DNA of 64,000 nucleotides from Desulfatiglans sp. Its GTDB lineage: Bacteria; Desulfobacterota; DSM-4660; Desulfatiglandales; HGW-15. This document shows, piece after piece, positions 40,394 through 47,914 of the stretch. Both the position numbers and the translations under genes were made by a program. Where the stretch lies: positions 1-64,000 of the forward strand of contig JAAZBV010000094.1 of NCBI GenBank assembly GCA_012513605.1, given 5' to 3'. Each line of letters starts with the position of its first letter. The first letter of the stretch is position 1. Below the pieces are notes generated by a model. It was not told where the DNA came from. It saw only the letters and a program-made list of their open reading frames with translations, and did not search any database.

Positions 40394-41140
40394 TCAAAAA
40401 ATCATTTTACCTGGAACGGCTATTACCATAAGAAGCACAACCTCTATAATCTCATTTGATGCCCCTAAAAGATCACCAGTTATGCCATTGAACTGTCTCC
40501 TGAACATACCTTTTAATAAAAGTGTAATTGCAAATGCCAAAAGAAAAAGCAATATCCCTGTTATTCCAAAACATGCGGAAATGACGATTGCGGCCACATG
40601 CGAAATAATTCGGTGGCCGTTAGTTGCGTTTTTAATGAACACGCCTGCCATCCCCTGTTCGCTTCTGGCGTAGGGCATGGTGGTCTGTAGTTCAACAAGC
40701 ATGTCTCTTGATATCACGGGGATGATGATAAAAAATATAAAAGTCCCTGATGCAATAACCCGCTCAAATGCAACAAGCCTGAGGATGATCCCTAAAACAA
40801 GGGCCATTCCCCCGAATGCACCGAGGGATGAATCCTTCATAATTGCGAGTCTTCGCTCCCTGCCAAACCCGCCAAGGGAATCTGCCCAGTCAGCAAGACC
40901 GTCCATGTGCAAGCCCCTGGTAAGCCATATAATAAGAGCAGTGAGGACCACAGCGCAGCCCCATGTCCATTTATCAAATGGCAGAAGAGCCCACAGATAC
41001 GAGAGCAGGTAGAGCATCAGCCCCAGCAATAACCCTGCTGCCGGAAACCAGGGCAATGCCGATGAAAAATCATCACCCTCCTTTCCCGGAACAGGTAATA
41101 CTGTGAGTGTCCTTATTGCTGTTATCAACCCTTTAAACAT
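40394..41140 (-). CDS. cobS: Cobalamin-5'-phosphate synthase CobS
   Basis: A 248-residue membrane enzyme that joins AdoGDP-cobinamide with alpha-ribazole (phosphate). TRGLHMDGLADWADSLGGFG holds the metal-binding acidic motif, followed by RRLAIMKDSSLGAFGGMALVLGIILRL, the standard CobS signature. About six membrane helices. It lies 12 bases downstream of cobT on the same strand. Confidence 0.95.
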   Translation of the reverse strand: MFKGLITAIRTLTVLPVPGKEGDDFSSALPWFPAAGLLLGLMLYLLSYLWALLPFDKWTWGCAVVLTALIIWLTRGLHMDGLADWADSLGGFGRERRLAIMKDSSLGAFGGMALVLGIILRLVAFERVIASGTFIFFIIIPVISRDMLVELQTTMPYARSEQGMAGVFIKNATNGHRIISHVAAIVISACFGITGILLFLLAFAITLLLKGMFRRQFNGITGDLLGASNEIIEVVLLMVIAVPGKMIF

Positions 41141-41152
41141 ATTTACTTTTAC

Positions 41153-42202
41153 TTAAGCTCCTGCCTCTATGCCAACATCATCAAATGTCGCCATTTCATT
41201 ATATATACATACTGCATCCTCTATAATCTGCATGGCACATGCTGCCCCTGTACCCTCGCCAAGCCTCAGATCAAGATCAAGTATCGGCCTTACATTCTCC
41301 TTTTCACAGAAAATCATATGCCCCTTTTCAGAGGACTTGTGCGAGAAGAAGAGATAATCCTTGACCGCAGGACAGATCCTCATCGCCACAAGTGCCCCTG
41401 CACCGGATATAAAGCCATCCACCACAACCGCCATTCTTCTCGATGCAGCGCCGATACACAGCCCGCAAATCCCGGCGATTTCAAGCCCGCCTACAGCCGC
41501 AAGAATCGAGACCGGATCATCCAATAAACCGCGGTTTATTTCAAGGGCTTTTTCAATAACCTTTATTTTTAGTCTTACGCCTTCATCCTCAAGACCAGTG
41601 CCCTTGTCAGTAACATTCGCAAGGTCTGCCGGGAGAAGCAGAGAATAAAGTGCAGAGGATGGTGTCGTATTACCAATGCCCATTTCGCCTGTGGCAATCA
41701 TATTTACACCATTTTCCCATGCGTTAATAGCCAGTTCAATTCCTGTATTAATTGCCTTTTCAGCCTCATCCCTTGTCATGGCTGCCTCTTTTGACATATT
41801 CGCGGTGGACCTTTTTATATTTTTCTTAATAAAACCCGGTGAATCTGAAAGCTCTTCCTTCATACCAATATCAACCACATAGACATCAGCGCCCGCTCGT
41901 CTTGAAAGGACATTTATACCAGCGCCCCCGGCCAGAAAATTTTTCACCATAAGGGCAGTAACCTCCTGAGGATATGCGCTTACACCCTCAGCAACAATGC
42001 CGTGATCACCAACAAATATATACACTGCCTTTTTCTTTATCCGTGGCCTTTCATCCTCATACATTGCAACAACCCTTGCTGCCATCTCCTCAAGATAACC
42101 AAGGCTCCTTTTTGGTTTACTCAGGTTATCAAGCCTTGACCAAGCCTTTGTTATCCACTCCTTTGAGACTGGTTTTATCTCATCTATTATCCTTCTGTAC
42201 AT
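41153..42202 (-). CDS. cobT: Nicotinate-nucleotide:dimethylbenzimidazole phosphoribosyltransferase CobT
   Basis: About 349 residues from ATG 42,202, chosen over an upstream ATG because AAGGAGAGATCAA precedes it. VYIFVGDHGIVAEGVSAYPQEVTALMVKNFLAGGAGINVLSR is the N-terminal signature, GEMGIGNTTPSSAL the nucleotide part, and RLGEGTGAACAM, with the catalytic glutamate in GEGT, is at the C-terminus. It activates the lower-ligand base with ribose phosphate. It sits directly after the TrpD-like gene, raising the question of why two phosphoribosyltransferases are paired. Confidence 0.95.
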   Translation of the reverse strand: MYRRIIDEIKPVSKEWITKAWSRLDNLSKPKRSLGYLEEMAARVVAMYEDERPRIKKKAVYIFVGDHGIVAEGVSAYPQEVTALMVKNFLAGGAGINVLSRRAGADVYVVDIGMKEELSDSPGFIKKNIKRSTANMSKEAAMTRDEAEKAINTGIELAINAWENGVNMIATGEMGIGNTTPSSALYSLLLPADLANVTDKGTGLEDEGVRLKIKVIEKALEINRGLLDDPVSILAAVGGLEIAGICGLCIGAASRRMAVVVDGFISGAGALVAMRICPAVKDYLFFSHKSSEKGHMIFCEKENVRPILDLDLRLGEGTGAACAMQIIEDAVCIYNEMATFDDVGIEAGA

Positions 42203-42229
42203 TTGATCTCTCCTTTTCATCTTAAAAAA

Positions 42230-43363
42230 CTACTGTATAGAACGCATTTCTATATTGCATCTATTGCATAGCCTTTTTATTATTTCATATCCTGATTCAG
42301 GTTCCCTGTTTTGAGCCCTTACCCATGTTAAAAGTTTTTGAATGGCGCTTCCTTTAGAAATGATCTGTTTAGCGGCTGAAACACCCTCCTTTAAACTATT
42401 AACACTGTCTGCCATCCATAAAACTGCACCGGCATTTAATGCCACAATATCAGACCGGCTCTTATCACCCTTACCTGCCAGCAGAGATACAGCCTTAGCT
42501 GCCTCAATTTCTTTGTCGGTTTCCGGCCTTATATCATTGTAATCTCCATTTGAAAGCCCTGCCGCCTCCGGCGTTATCTCAAAATATTCAACCTCATTTT
42601 TATTAAAGTGCCCTATCCTTGAGATACCGAGAGTTGAGAGTTCATCCATGCCTGCGCTCATGTCATTGTTAAACCCATGAAACACTATCCCCTTCTCATA
42701 CCCTATCCTCTGCATTACCTTAAGTGTAGGCTCAATCTGTTCAGGCGCCCCAACGCCCCTTACAGCTATCCTGGGTAATGCGGGGTTGGCCAGAGAGGCG
42801 GCAATGTTAAGGGTTGTTCCGAAACGTATCTGAGATAGTATCCTCCCAAGACCCATCGGGTGAACCTCTGCGCTTGTCCCATTAAAGAGGCCAAGGCCGC
42901 ACCTTTCTATGGATTCCTTTACCTTTTCCACACTGCAATCAACATCCACGCCAAGGGTTTCACACAGGTCTACTGTCCCGCATTTTGAACTTATGGCCCT
43001 TGCACCATGCCTTGCTATTGGCACATCCAGGGATGAGGCAACAATGGCGGAAATGGTGCTTATGTTGAATGTCTTAAGTGTATCCATACCCGTGCCGCAG
43101 TTCTCAACAACTGGCAGATCCCCAAGGCTTATGCTGTTTGTATCGGATTCAATTATCGCCTCAAAACAGCCTACTATCTCATCATCAGTCTCGCCCTTCA
43201 TCCTGAGCGCTGCAAGAAATGCCCCCTGTTGAAGATCAGGCTGATCCCCCTTTAATGTCTCTATCATCATCTCCTTTGCTGTTTCTTTTGATATATTATT
43301 CCCTGCCATGAGCATGGCAATATTATCACCAAACCGCTTAAGAGAATTTTCATTATATGCCAT
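42230..43363 (-). CDS. TrpD-like phosphoribosyltransferase in cobalamin operon
   Basis: 377 residues of the anthranilate-phosphoribosyltransferase fold. PRPP-site elements are recognisable: CGTGMDTLKTFNIST (in place of GTGGD...TFNIST), ARHGARAISSKCGTVDLCETLG and the metal pair in GMDELSTLG. The segment that in TrpD binds anthranilate (HPAMRxVxPVRRELG) reads HPMGLGRILSQIRFG, so the acceptor is probably not anthranilate. No other tryptophan gene is nearby. It lies between a riboswitch-led alcohol dehydrogenase gene (10 bases) and cobT (28 bases), hence under B12 control. I infer a role in preparing an unusual lower ligand or a related ribotide; this is unproven. About 40 residues past the normal TrpD end contain Cys (LCNRCNIEM). 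Confidence 0.75.
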   Translation of the reverse strand: MAYNENSLKRFGDNIAMLMAGNNISKETAKEMMIETLKGDQPDLQQGAFLAALRMKGETDDEIVGCFEAIIESDTNSISLGDLPVVENCGTGMDTLKTFNISTISAIVASSLDVPIARHGARAISSKCGTVDLCETLGVDVDCSVEKVKESIERCGLGLFNGTSAEVHPMGLGRILSQIRFGTTLNIAASLANPALPRIAVRGVGAPEQIEPTLKVMQRIGYEKGIVFHGFNNDMSAGMDELSTLGISRIGHFNKNEVEYFEITPEAAGLSNGDYNDIRPETDKEIEAAKAVSLLAGKGDKSRSDIVALNAGAVLWMADSVNSLKEGVSAAKQIISKGSAIQKLLTWVRAQNREPESGYEIIKRLCNRCNIEMRSIQ

Positions 43364-43372
43364 ATCTGCCTC

Positions 43373-44392
43373 CTAAAACTTATTGATAATCACCTTTTTA
43401 ACAGTGCTGTTCTTTAATGCTGATATACACTCAGGTATCTCATCAAGTGATGCAAAACGTGGTGACAGGAATGAGAGATCGATTTCATCATCCTCTATCA
43501 TCCTGATGGCATCCCTGAAATCACGGGCATTACACCCGTATGAACCAGCCAGAACAAGCTCCCTGTAATGTATTTCATTCATGTCTATATTGTTATTATC
43601 CACGCCCCTGTTATTTCCTGAAAACAGGAGCGCAGAACCTCCAGGCTTCATAAAACGCCAGAAATCCCAGTTCAGCCCGTCAGGGCAGCAGGGGACAATA
43701 AGATCAAACCCCCTGACATGATTATGGGCCTTTAAGGATGATTCAATGGAATTTACATCTGTCTCTATTGTCTTTGCATTTACAGGGATCTGACCCTCAA
43801 GCTTTTGCCTCTCCCTGTCAATAACTACCACCTCATTAAATCCCTTTGATAACAGCAGTGCGGCAAAAATCGAGCCAACTGAACCTGCGCCAATAATAAG
43901 GGCTGATCCATTCTTCACATGCACTTTGTTATAAGCCGATATACAGCAGGCAAGAGGTTCTGCAAGCGCCATATTCTCAATGTTCCCGCTTTCTCTTACA
44001 TGTACAAGGCTTTTTATCTCATTACTGTCAAAGGGCACTAATGCTCTGAACAGCCCGTCCTGGTTAAAACCATATATCTTTATTGAATCACAGCGTGATG
44101 TATTGCCATCAAGGCAGTTAAGACATCTGCCGCAATATATGCCCGGGTAGACAGCTACAACATCACCCGTTTTAAAACTTTCATTGTCGGTTTCAATCAC
44201 AACCCCTGCCCCTTCATGGCCTGGTATCCTTGGGAGTACAAGGTCTCTGTGTCCATTCAGTAACATCTTGACATCAGTGCCGCATATAGCAGCGCTCACC
44301 ATTTTTACGATGACACCGCCGTATGGGAGAAGAGGATCAGGGATTTCCCTGATTTCAAGTTGATTAAGACCTGTGATCAGTGCTGCTTTCAT
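43373..44392 (-). CDS. Zinc-dependent alcohol dehydrogenase, first gene of the riboswitch operon
   Basis: A 339-residue medium-chain dehydrogenase: catalytic zinc residues in CGTD (about residue 38) and GHEGAG (about 59), structural-zinc cysteines CGRCLNCLDGNTSRC (about 88-102) and a Rossmann motif IIGAGSVGS (about 166). It resembles threonine or polyol-phosphate dehydrogenases. It is the first gene after a cobalamin riboswitch and terminator, followed by the TrpD-like gene, so it should work with corrinoid synthesis, for example on a lower-ligand or aminopropanol precursor. This is inference; the substrate is unknown. Confidence 0.8.
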   Translation of the reverse strand: MKAALITGLNQLEIREIPDPLLPYGGVIVKMVSAAICGTDVKMLLNGHRDLVLPRIPGHEGAGVVIETDNESFKTGDVVAVYPGIYCGRCLNCLDGNTSRCDSIKIYGFNQDGLFRALVPFDSNEIKSLVHVRESGNIENMALAEPLACCISAYNKVHVKNGSALIIGAGSVGSIFAALLLSKGFNEVVVIDRERQKLEGQIPVNAKTIETDVNSIESSLKAHNHVRGFDLIVPCCPDGLNWDFWRFMKPGGSALLFSGNNRGVDNNNIDMNEIHYRELVLAGSYGCNARDFRDAIRMIEDDEIDLSFLSPRFASLDEIPECISALKNSTVKKVIINKF

Positions 44393-44410
44393 TATTTGCC
44401 TTTCAAATAC

Positions 44411-44437
44411 CGGGTAGACACAGGGGTCTACCCCTAC
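44411..44437. repeat. RAYT-type half element
   Basis: CGGGTAGACACAGGGGTCTACCCC followed by TACA is one half of the repeat family described at 47,833-47,906, located just upstream of the alcohol dehydrogenase start. Confidence 0.65.
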
Positions 44438-44511
44438 ACTATTTTACAACAACTAACCCGGCTTTGCTCTATCGAGCTACGCTGTGGTTATTTTTTACAT
44501 AACAAATCATG

Positions 44512-44557
44512 TAAAAAAAAAGGGTTCTGAAAGGCAGTTTAGGCCTTTCAGAACCCT
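44512..44557 (-). terminator. Rho-independent terminator between riboswitch and coding genes
   Basis: On the minus strand a perfect 15-bp stem (arms 44,543-44,557 and 44,521-44,535, 7-base loop) is followed by nine U residues (A-run at 44,512-44,520). It follows the riboswitch and precedes the alcohol dehydrogenase gene, so it probably executes cobalamin-dependent termination. Confidence 0.8.
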
Positions 44558-44589
44558 TTACCATCAAGTTCTTATATTACAGTCATTCA

Positions 44590-44727
44590 ACTCGTCTTCT
44601 GACTTCCCCTTACCTTCCGGCTGCCTTCCCATTTTGATAAATCAAAACAGTGACTGATTAATGCCTGAGGGCTCTCTACGGGGTCACAGCGGCGGGACCG
44701 TTCCCGATTTTAACGGGATTCCGTATG
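44590..44727 (-). promoter_or_regulatory. Cobalamin riboswitch 1
   Basis: Read on the minus strand: GGAATCCCGTTAAAATCGGG, then CGGTCCCGCCGCTGTGACCCC (the conserved CCCGC-CTGTGA core, 44,700 to 44,680), and the closing GGGGAAGTCAGAAGACG (B12-box region, about 44,608-44,593). The following terminator suggests transcriptional OFF control of the operon running alcohol dehydrogenase to cbiB. Confidence 0.9.
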
Positions 44728-45038
44728 AAGAATGATTGTCTGTTTAACAACTTTTCTATTTTACTTTAGATCGTAATTAAATGACCTTGCTTAGTTTTAA
44801 GAAACAGGTTTAAGGTCTTGGCCTACGGTCTAAAGAATCTTTTTACAATTCAATAAACAGATATACAAAGCGACCAATTTTGTCAAACTTTTTCATTATC
44901 TTACTCGTTTCATAAACCATAATTACATTCCGTACACATTAGACCTTAAACCGTAAACCTTATGTATTTATTTGACACCATTGGTCTAAACTCCTATATT
45001 CGATTGAAAATATCAATTCCAATTCAGGGGTGTAGAAG
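44728..45038. other. Intergenic region with GGTCTAAGG-type repeats
   Basis: Contains GGTTTAAGGTCTTGGCCTACGGTCTAA at about 44,808-44,834 and TTAGACCTTAAACCGTAAACC at about 44,940-44,960, opposed arms of the repeat family seen also near 46.0, 49.5 and 51.35 kb. It must also hold the divergent promoters for the riboswitch transcript and the SDR gene. Confidence 0.5.
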
Positions 45039-45959
45039 ATGAGTGAATACAGAGGAAAAACGGCCTTTATCACCGGGGCTGCAAATGGTGTGGGGCTGGG
45101 TATGGCCATCGCATTTGCAAAAGAGGGCATTAATGTCATAATGAGTGATATCAGAAAAGCAGACCTTGATAAATCAGCCGAAGAGGTTAAAAAATATAAT
45201 AAAAATGTATATACCATTGCGGTCGATGTCTCAGACCGAAAGGCCATGAAAGAGGCTGCTGATGAAGCAGAAAAGGCATTCGGCAAAATCCACATCCTCT
45301 GTAATAATGCCGGTATAAATATATTTGGCCCGCTTGATGAGGCGACATTCGACGACTGGGACTGGATGTTCAATGTCTGCTTCTGGGGACAGGTAAATGG
45401 CATTGTTAATTTTCTGCCGAAGATAAAGGCACACGGTGAAGGCGGTCATGTTGTAAACACATCATCTATGGCGGCATTTGTTACATCACATGGTACAGGA
45501 ATCCACAGCTCCATAAAGGCGGCCATAAGGGGCATGTCAGAGACCTTGTGGTACAACCTCGCGCCTCAGAATATCTGGGTATCGATCGTATGCCCCGGTT
45601 TTGTTAATTCAAAGATAGGAAAGACCGAAGAGCTAAGACCCGACAGGTTTAAAAACAGCGGCTACAATACTGGTGAAGGTAAGTATCTGGATATGGAAGA
45701 CCCTGAAAAATTTCCTGGCATGTCACCCCTTGAGGTTGGCGAGAGGATCTTAAAAGGGATGAAAAACAGGGATCTCTTTATATTCACCCATGCAGAAATG
45801 AAAGAAGAGGTAAAGGAAAACTTTGACTGGATACTCTCTTATTTTCCTGATGAAGAGATTAACCAGAAGAGAAAGGCATTTGAAAACAACCGAAGAAAGG
45901 CCAATGTGGAAGATCGTGTTAAATATGACACCAGGGGAAAGATAGTTCACAAGCCGTAA
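45039..45959 (+). CDS. SDR-family oxidoreductase with His in place of the catalytic Tyr
   Basis: A 306-residue short-chain dehydrogenase fold. TGAANGVGLGMA (TGxxxGxG, residues 12-23) binds the cofactor and CNNAG lies at 88-92. Serines at 142-143 (NTSSM) fit the catalytic serine. The YxxxK motif reads H156-S-S-I-K160, so the catalytic tyrosine is His while the lysine is kept. The C-terminal tail (about 250-306) is longer than usual. The change may abolish or retune the chemistry. The gene has its own direction, opposite to the flanking corrinoid genes. No reliable substrate inference. Confidence 0.85.
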   Translation: MSEYRGKTAFITGAANGVGLGMAIAFAKEGINVIMSDIRKADLDKSAEEVKKYNKNVYTIAVDVSDRKAMKEAADEAEKAFGKIHILCNNAGINIFGPLDEATFDDWDWMFNVCFWGQVNGIVNFLPKIKAHGEGGHVVNTSSMAAFVTSHGTGIHSSIKAAIRGMSETLWYNLAPQNIWVSIVCPGFVNSKIGKTEELRPDRFKNSGYNTGEGKYLDMEDPEKFPGMSPLEVGERILKGMKNRDLFIFTHAEMKEEVKENFDWILSYFPDEEINQKRKAFENNRRKANVEDRVKYDTRGKIVHKP

Positions 45960-46010
45960 TGCTATATGTAAGTCATGCCAGAGAAACGGGCATCCAGACA
46001 AGCAAAAAAG

Positions 46011-46096
46011 GGTTTAAGGTTTTCGGTCTCAGGTTTACGGAAAAGCAGTTACTGTATGTTGAAGGCCGAAGACCGTAGACCTAACACCTTAGACCT
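46011..46096. repeat. GGTTTAAGG / ACCTTAGACC inverted repeat family
   Basis: AAGGTTTTCGGTCTCAGGTTTACGGAAAAGC and the opposed GAAGACCGTAGACCTAACACCTTAGACC make the ends of a loosely palindromic intergenic element. Copies lie also at about 44.81-44.96, 49.47-49.57 and 51.32-51.41 kb. Confidence 0.6.
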
Positions 46097-46105
46097 GTTT
46101 TATAC

Positions 46106-46621
46106 CTATTTCTCTATCCCCTCCCTTGCCATTACACCACTATGGTAATAATGCTTTACCTCTTTCATCTCTGTAACAAGGTCGGCTATTTCTATAATTC
46201 TGGGATCAGCATTTCTTCCGGTAATAATTAACTCCATCCCTTCCGGTTTATCAGCTATTAACTCAAGCAGGTCATCAACACTTATCAGTTTGTAATATGT
46301 GGCAATATTTGCCTCGTCAAGAATTACAACCTGGTATTTTCCTGAAAGCATGATCTCTCTCACCTCTTTTAACCCGGCCCTTGCTGCCTTTATATCCTCT
46401 TCAGTAGGGTCACCCTTTATAAAGCATCCCCTGCCATATTGCTTTACAGTGATGTGTTTGGATAAAACCTTGAAGGTCTCCTGCTCACTGTATTTCATGC
46501 CCTTTACAAACTGGGCAATATACACATTAAGCCCTGCGCCATACGCCCTCATGGCAAGGCCAAGCGCTGCTGTTGTTTTACCCTTGCCATCACCTGTATA
46601 AACCTGAATATATCCTTTCAT
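46106..46621 (-). CDS. cobO: Cob(I)alamin/cobinamide adenosyltransferase (CobA/CobO family)
   Basis: 171 residues. The P-loop-like YTGDGKGKTTAALGLAMRA near residue 9 binds ATP in reverse orientation in this family; QYGRGCFIKGDP, VVILDEANIATYYKL and ELIITGRNADP are further CobA/CobO signatures. It adenosylates the reduced cobalt of corrinoids. It lies 65 bases from cobU, and the space between carries short tandem TCAAATCTCAAAT sequence. Confidence 0.92.
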   Translation of the reverse strand: MKGYIQVYTGDGKGKTTAALGLAMRAYGAGLNVYIAQFVKGMKYSEQETFKVLSKHITVKQYGRGCFIKGDPTEEDIKAARAGLKEVREIMLSGKYQVVILDEANIATYYKLISVDDLLELIADKPEGMELIITGRNADPRIIEIADLVTEMKEVKHYYHSGVMAREGIEK

Positions 46622-46686
46622 TCAATCCCCCGGCATGCGAAAATATTCATTTTAAATTTCAAATCTCAAATTTGAAATATCAAATC

Positions 46687-47232
46687 TCAAATCTCTTTAA
46701 TCACCATCGGAAGCCCTGCAAATGTAAGAACCACCTTTTGAGCAACCCCTGCTATCTTCCTGTTCATTGTGCCTGATGCATCACGGTACATCCGCGCGAG
46801 CCTGTTTTCCGGCACAATACCCATACCCACCTCATTACTCACAAATACAAGCCTCCCCTTGATGCCAGGTAACATTGTGACAAGCTTCTCAATCTCCTTG
46901 TATACCATATCAGTATCAGATTCATATTTCATATAGAGGTTACTGAGCCACAGTGTAAGGCAGTCAACAAGTATTATAGATTTTTCATCATCCAATTCCC
47001 TGATCTTTTTTACTATCTCAATACTCTCTTCAACTGTTGTCCAACTGCTGCCCCGCTCCTCCTGATGCCGTTTTATCCGGTATTCCATCTCATCATCAAA
47101 GGCCTGGGCCGTGGCGAGAAAGTACCTGTTACCCTCCATTTTATTGCACAGGTCAAGGGCCAGTGAGCTTTTACCGCTCCTCACACCGCCAAGCACAAGC
47201 ATGCACCCATGCGTAAATTCTGTTTTAAACAT
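46687..47232 (-). CDS. cobU: Adenosylcobinamide kinase/guanylyltransferase CobU
   Basis: About 181 residues from ATG 47,232, chosen because AGAGGATATAAA precedes it; the upstream in-frame extension overlaps the transposase gene. LVLGGVRSGKSSLALDL is the P-loop, RIKRHQEERGSSWTTVEE contains the guanylylated histidine, and ILVDCLTLWLSNL and FVSNEVGMGIVPENRLARMYRD complete the pattern. It phosphorylates and guanylylates adenosylcobinamide for CobS. Confidence 0.92.
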   Translation of the reverse strand: MFKTEFTHGCMLVLGGVRSGKSSLALDLCNKMEGNRYFLATAQAFDDEMEYRIKRHQEERGSSWTTVEESIEIVKKIRELDDEKSIILVDCLTLWLSNLYMKYESDTDMVYKEIEKLVTMLPGIKGRLVFVSNEVGMGIVPENRLARMYRDASGTMNRKIAGVAQKVVLTFAGLPMVIKEI

Positions 47233-47233
47233 T

Positions 47234-47824
47234 TTATATCCTCTGTGTTTCCATTGTTTGCGGGTTATATTTATCAAGATGCCATTTTTTAGGATTGTTT
47301 AGTATGTATTCTCTTGTTTCTGATAAATCAATCTCGTTTCGAATGACGTGTTCATAGTAATTTCGTTGCCAGAGTTGACCATTAAATGATTCCCACCTGT
47401 TTTGTTTTACACCTTTGATGTATTTATTGGTAGTCAATGATTTGAACCTGTGAACAACATCCGACAAGGATAAGTTTGAATATGTAGGGGCAACCCCCTG
47501 TGGTTGCCCGTCGGTTGCAACGTGGTGTTCCGGGTAGGCACGGGGGCCTACACCTACAGAATTGATAATTATTATGCAATGTATATGGTTTGGCATCACC
47601 ACAAACTTATCTATATCTATACCTGCATAAAATATTGGAATCTCACACAACACCGACTTAACCATCCTGCCTGCATCATTTAATATCATAACATCATCAA
47701 TTATCTCGCCAAACAAACACCTTCTATCATTTGTACATACAGTTACAAAATAATACCCAGGTGTAGAATAATCATACCCCTTCAACCTGATGGATTTTCT
47801 ATTTGGTTCATTTACCTTATTCAT
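47234..47824 (-). CDS. REP-associated tyrosine transposase (RAYT, Y1_Tnp)
   Basis: 196 residues of the IS200/RAYT Y1 type. GYYFVTVCTNDRRCLFGEI opens the fold, VVMPNHIHCIIIIN has the HxH (HUH) metal motif near residue 80, and the catalytic Tyr lies probably in WQRNYYEHVIRNEIDL. Between these, about residues 88-114 (VGVGPRAYPEHHVATDGQPQ...) are encoded by a 76-bp repeat element like the ones around the gene. The open frame passes through it. RAYTs mobilise or maintain REP palindromes. The gene ends where cobU begins, so it interrupts the corrinoid cluster. Confidence 0.8.
   Translation of the reverse strand: MNKVNEPNRKSIRLKGYDYSTPGYYFVTVCTNDRRCLFGEIIDDVMILNDAGRMVKSVLCEIPIFYAGIDIDKFVVMPNHIHCIIIINSVGVGPRAYPEHHVATDGQPQGVAPTYSNLSLSDVVHRFKSLTTNKYIKGVKQNRWESFNGQLWQRNYYEHVIRNEIDLSETREYILNNPKKWHLDKYNPQTMETQRI
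47483..47558. repeat. Palindromic repeat element inside the RAYT gene
   Basis: TGTAGGGGCAACCCCCTGTG...at the left and CACGGGGGCCTACACCTACA at the right are the two halves of the same element found at 47,833-47,906. It sits within the coding frame of the transposase and leaves it open. Confidence 0.8.
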
Positions 47825-47832
47825 TTTTTTAC

Positions 47833-47906
47833 TGTAGGGGCAACCCCCTGTGGTTGCCCGTTGGATTTATCGATTCACCGGGCAGGCACGGGGGCCTGCC
47901 CCTACA
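47833..47906. repeat. RAYT-type palindromic repeat pair, intergenic copy
   Basis: A 74-bp element: TGTAGGGGCAACC...GGTTGCCCG, a spacer of about 18 bases, then CGGGCAGGC...GCCTGCCCCTACA. Each half is itself an imperfect hairpin. It separates the RAYT gene from the cobyric acid synthase gene. Confidence 0.85.
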
Positions 47907-47914
47907 TTTTATAA

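Noticed and set aside
42230-43363. Ordinary tryptophan-pathway TrpD
   Set aside because: No other trp gene is nearby, the anthranilate-contact stretch is altered, and the gene is in a B12-riboswitch operon; kept as TrpD-like instead.
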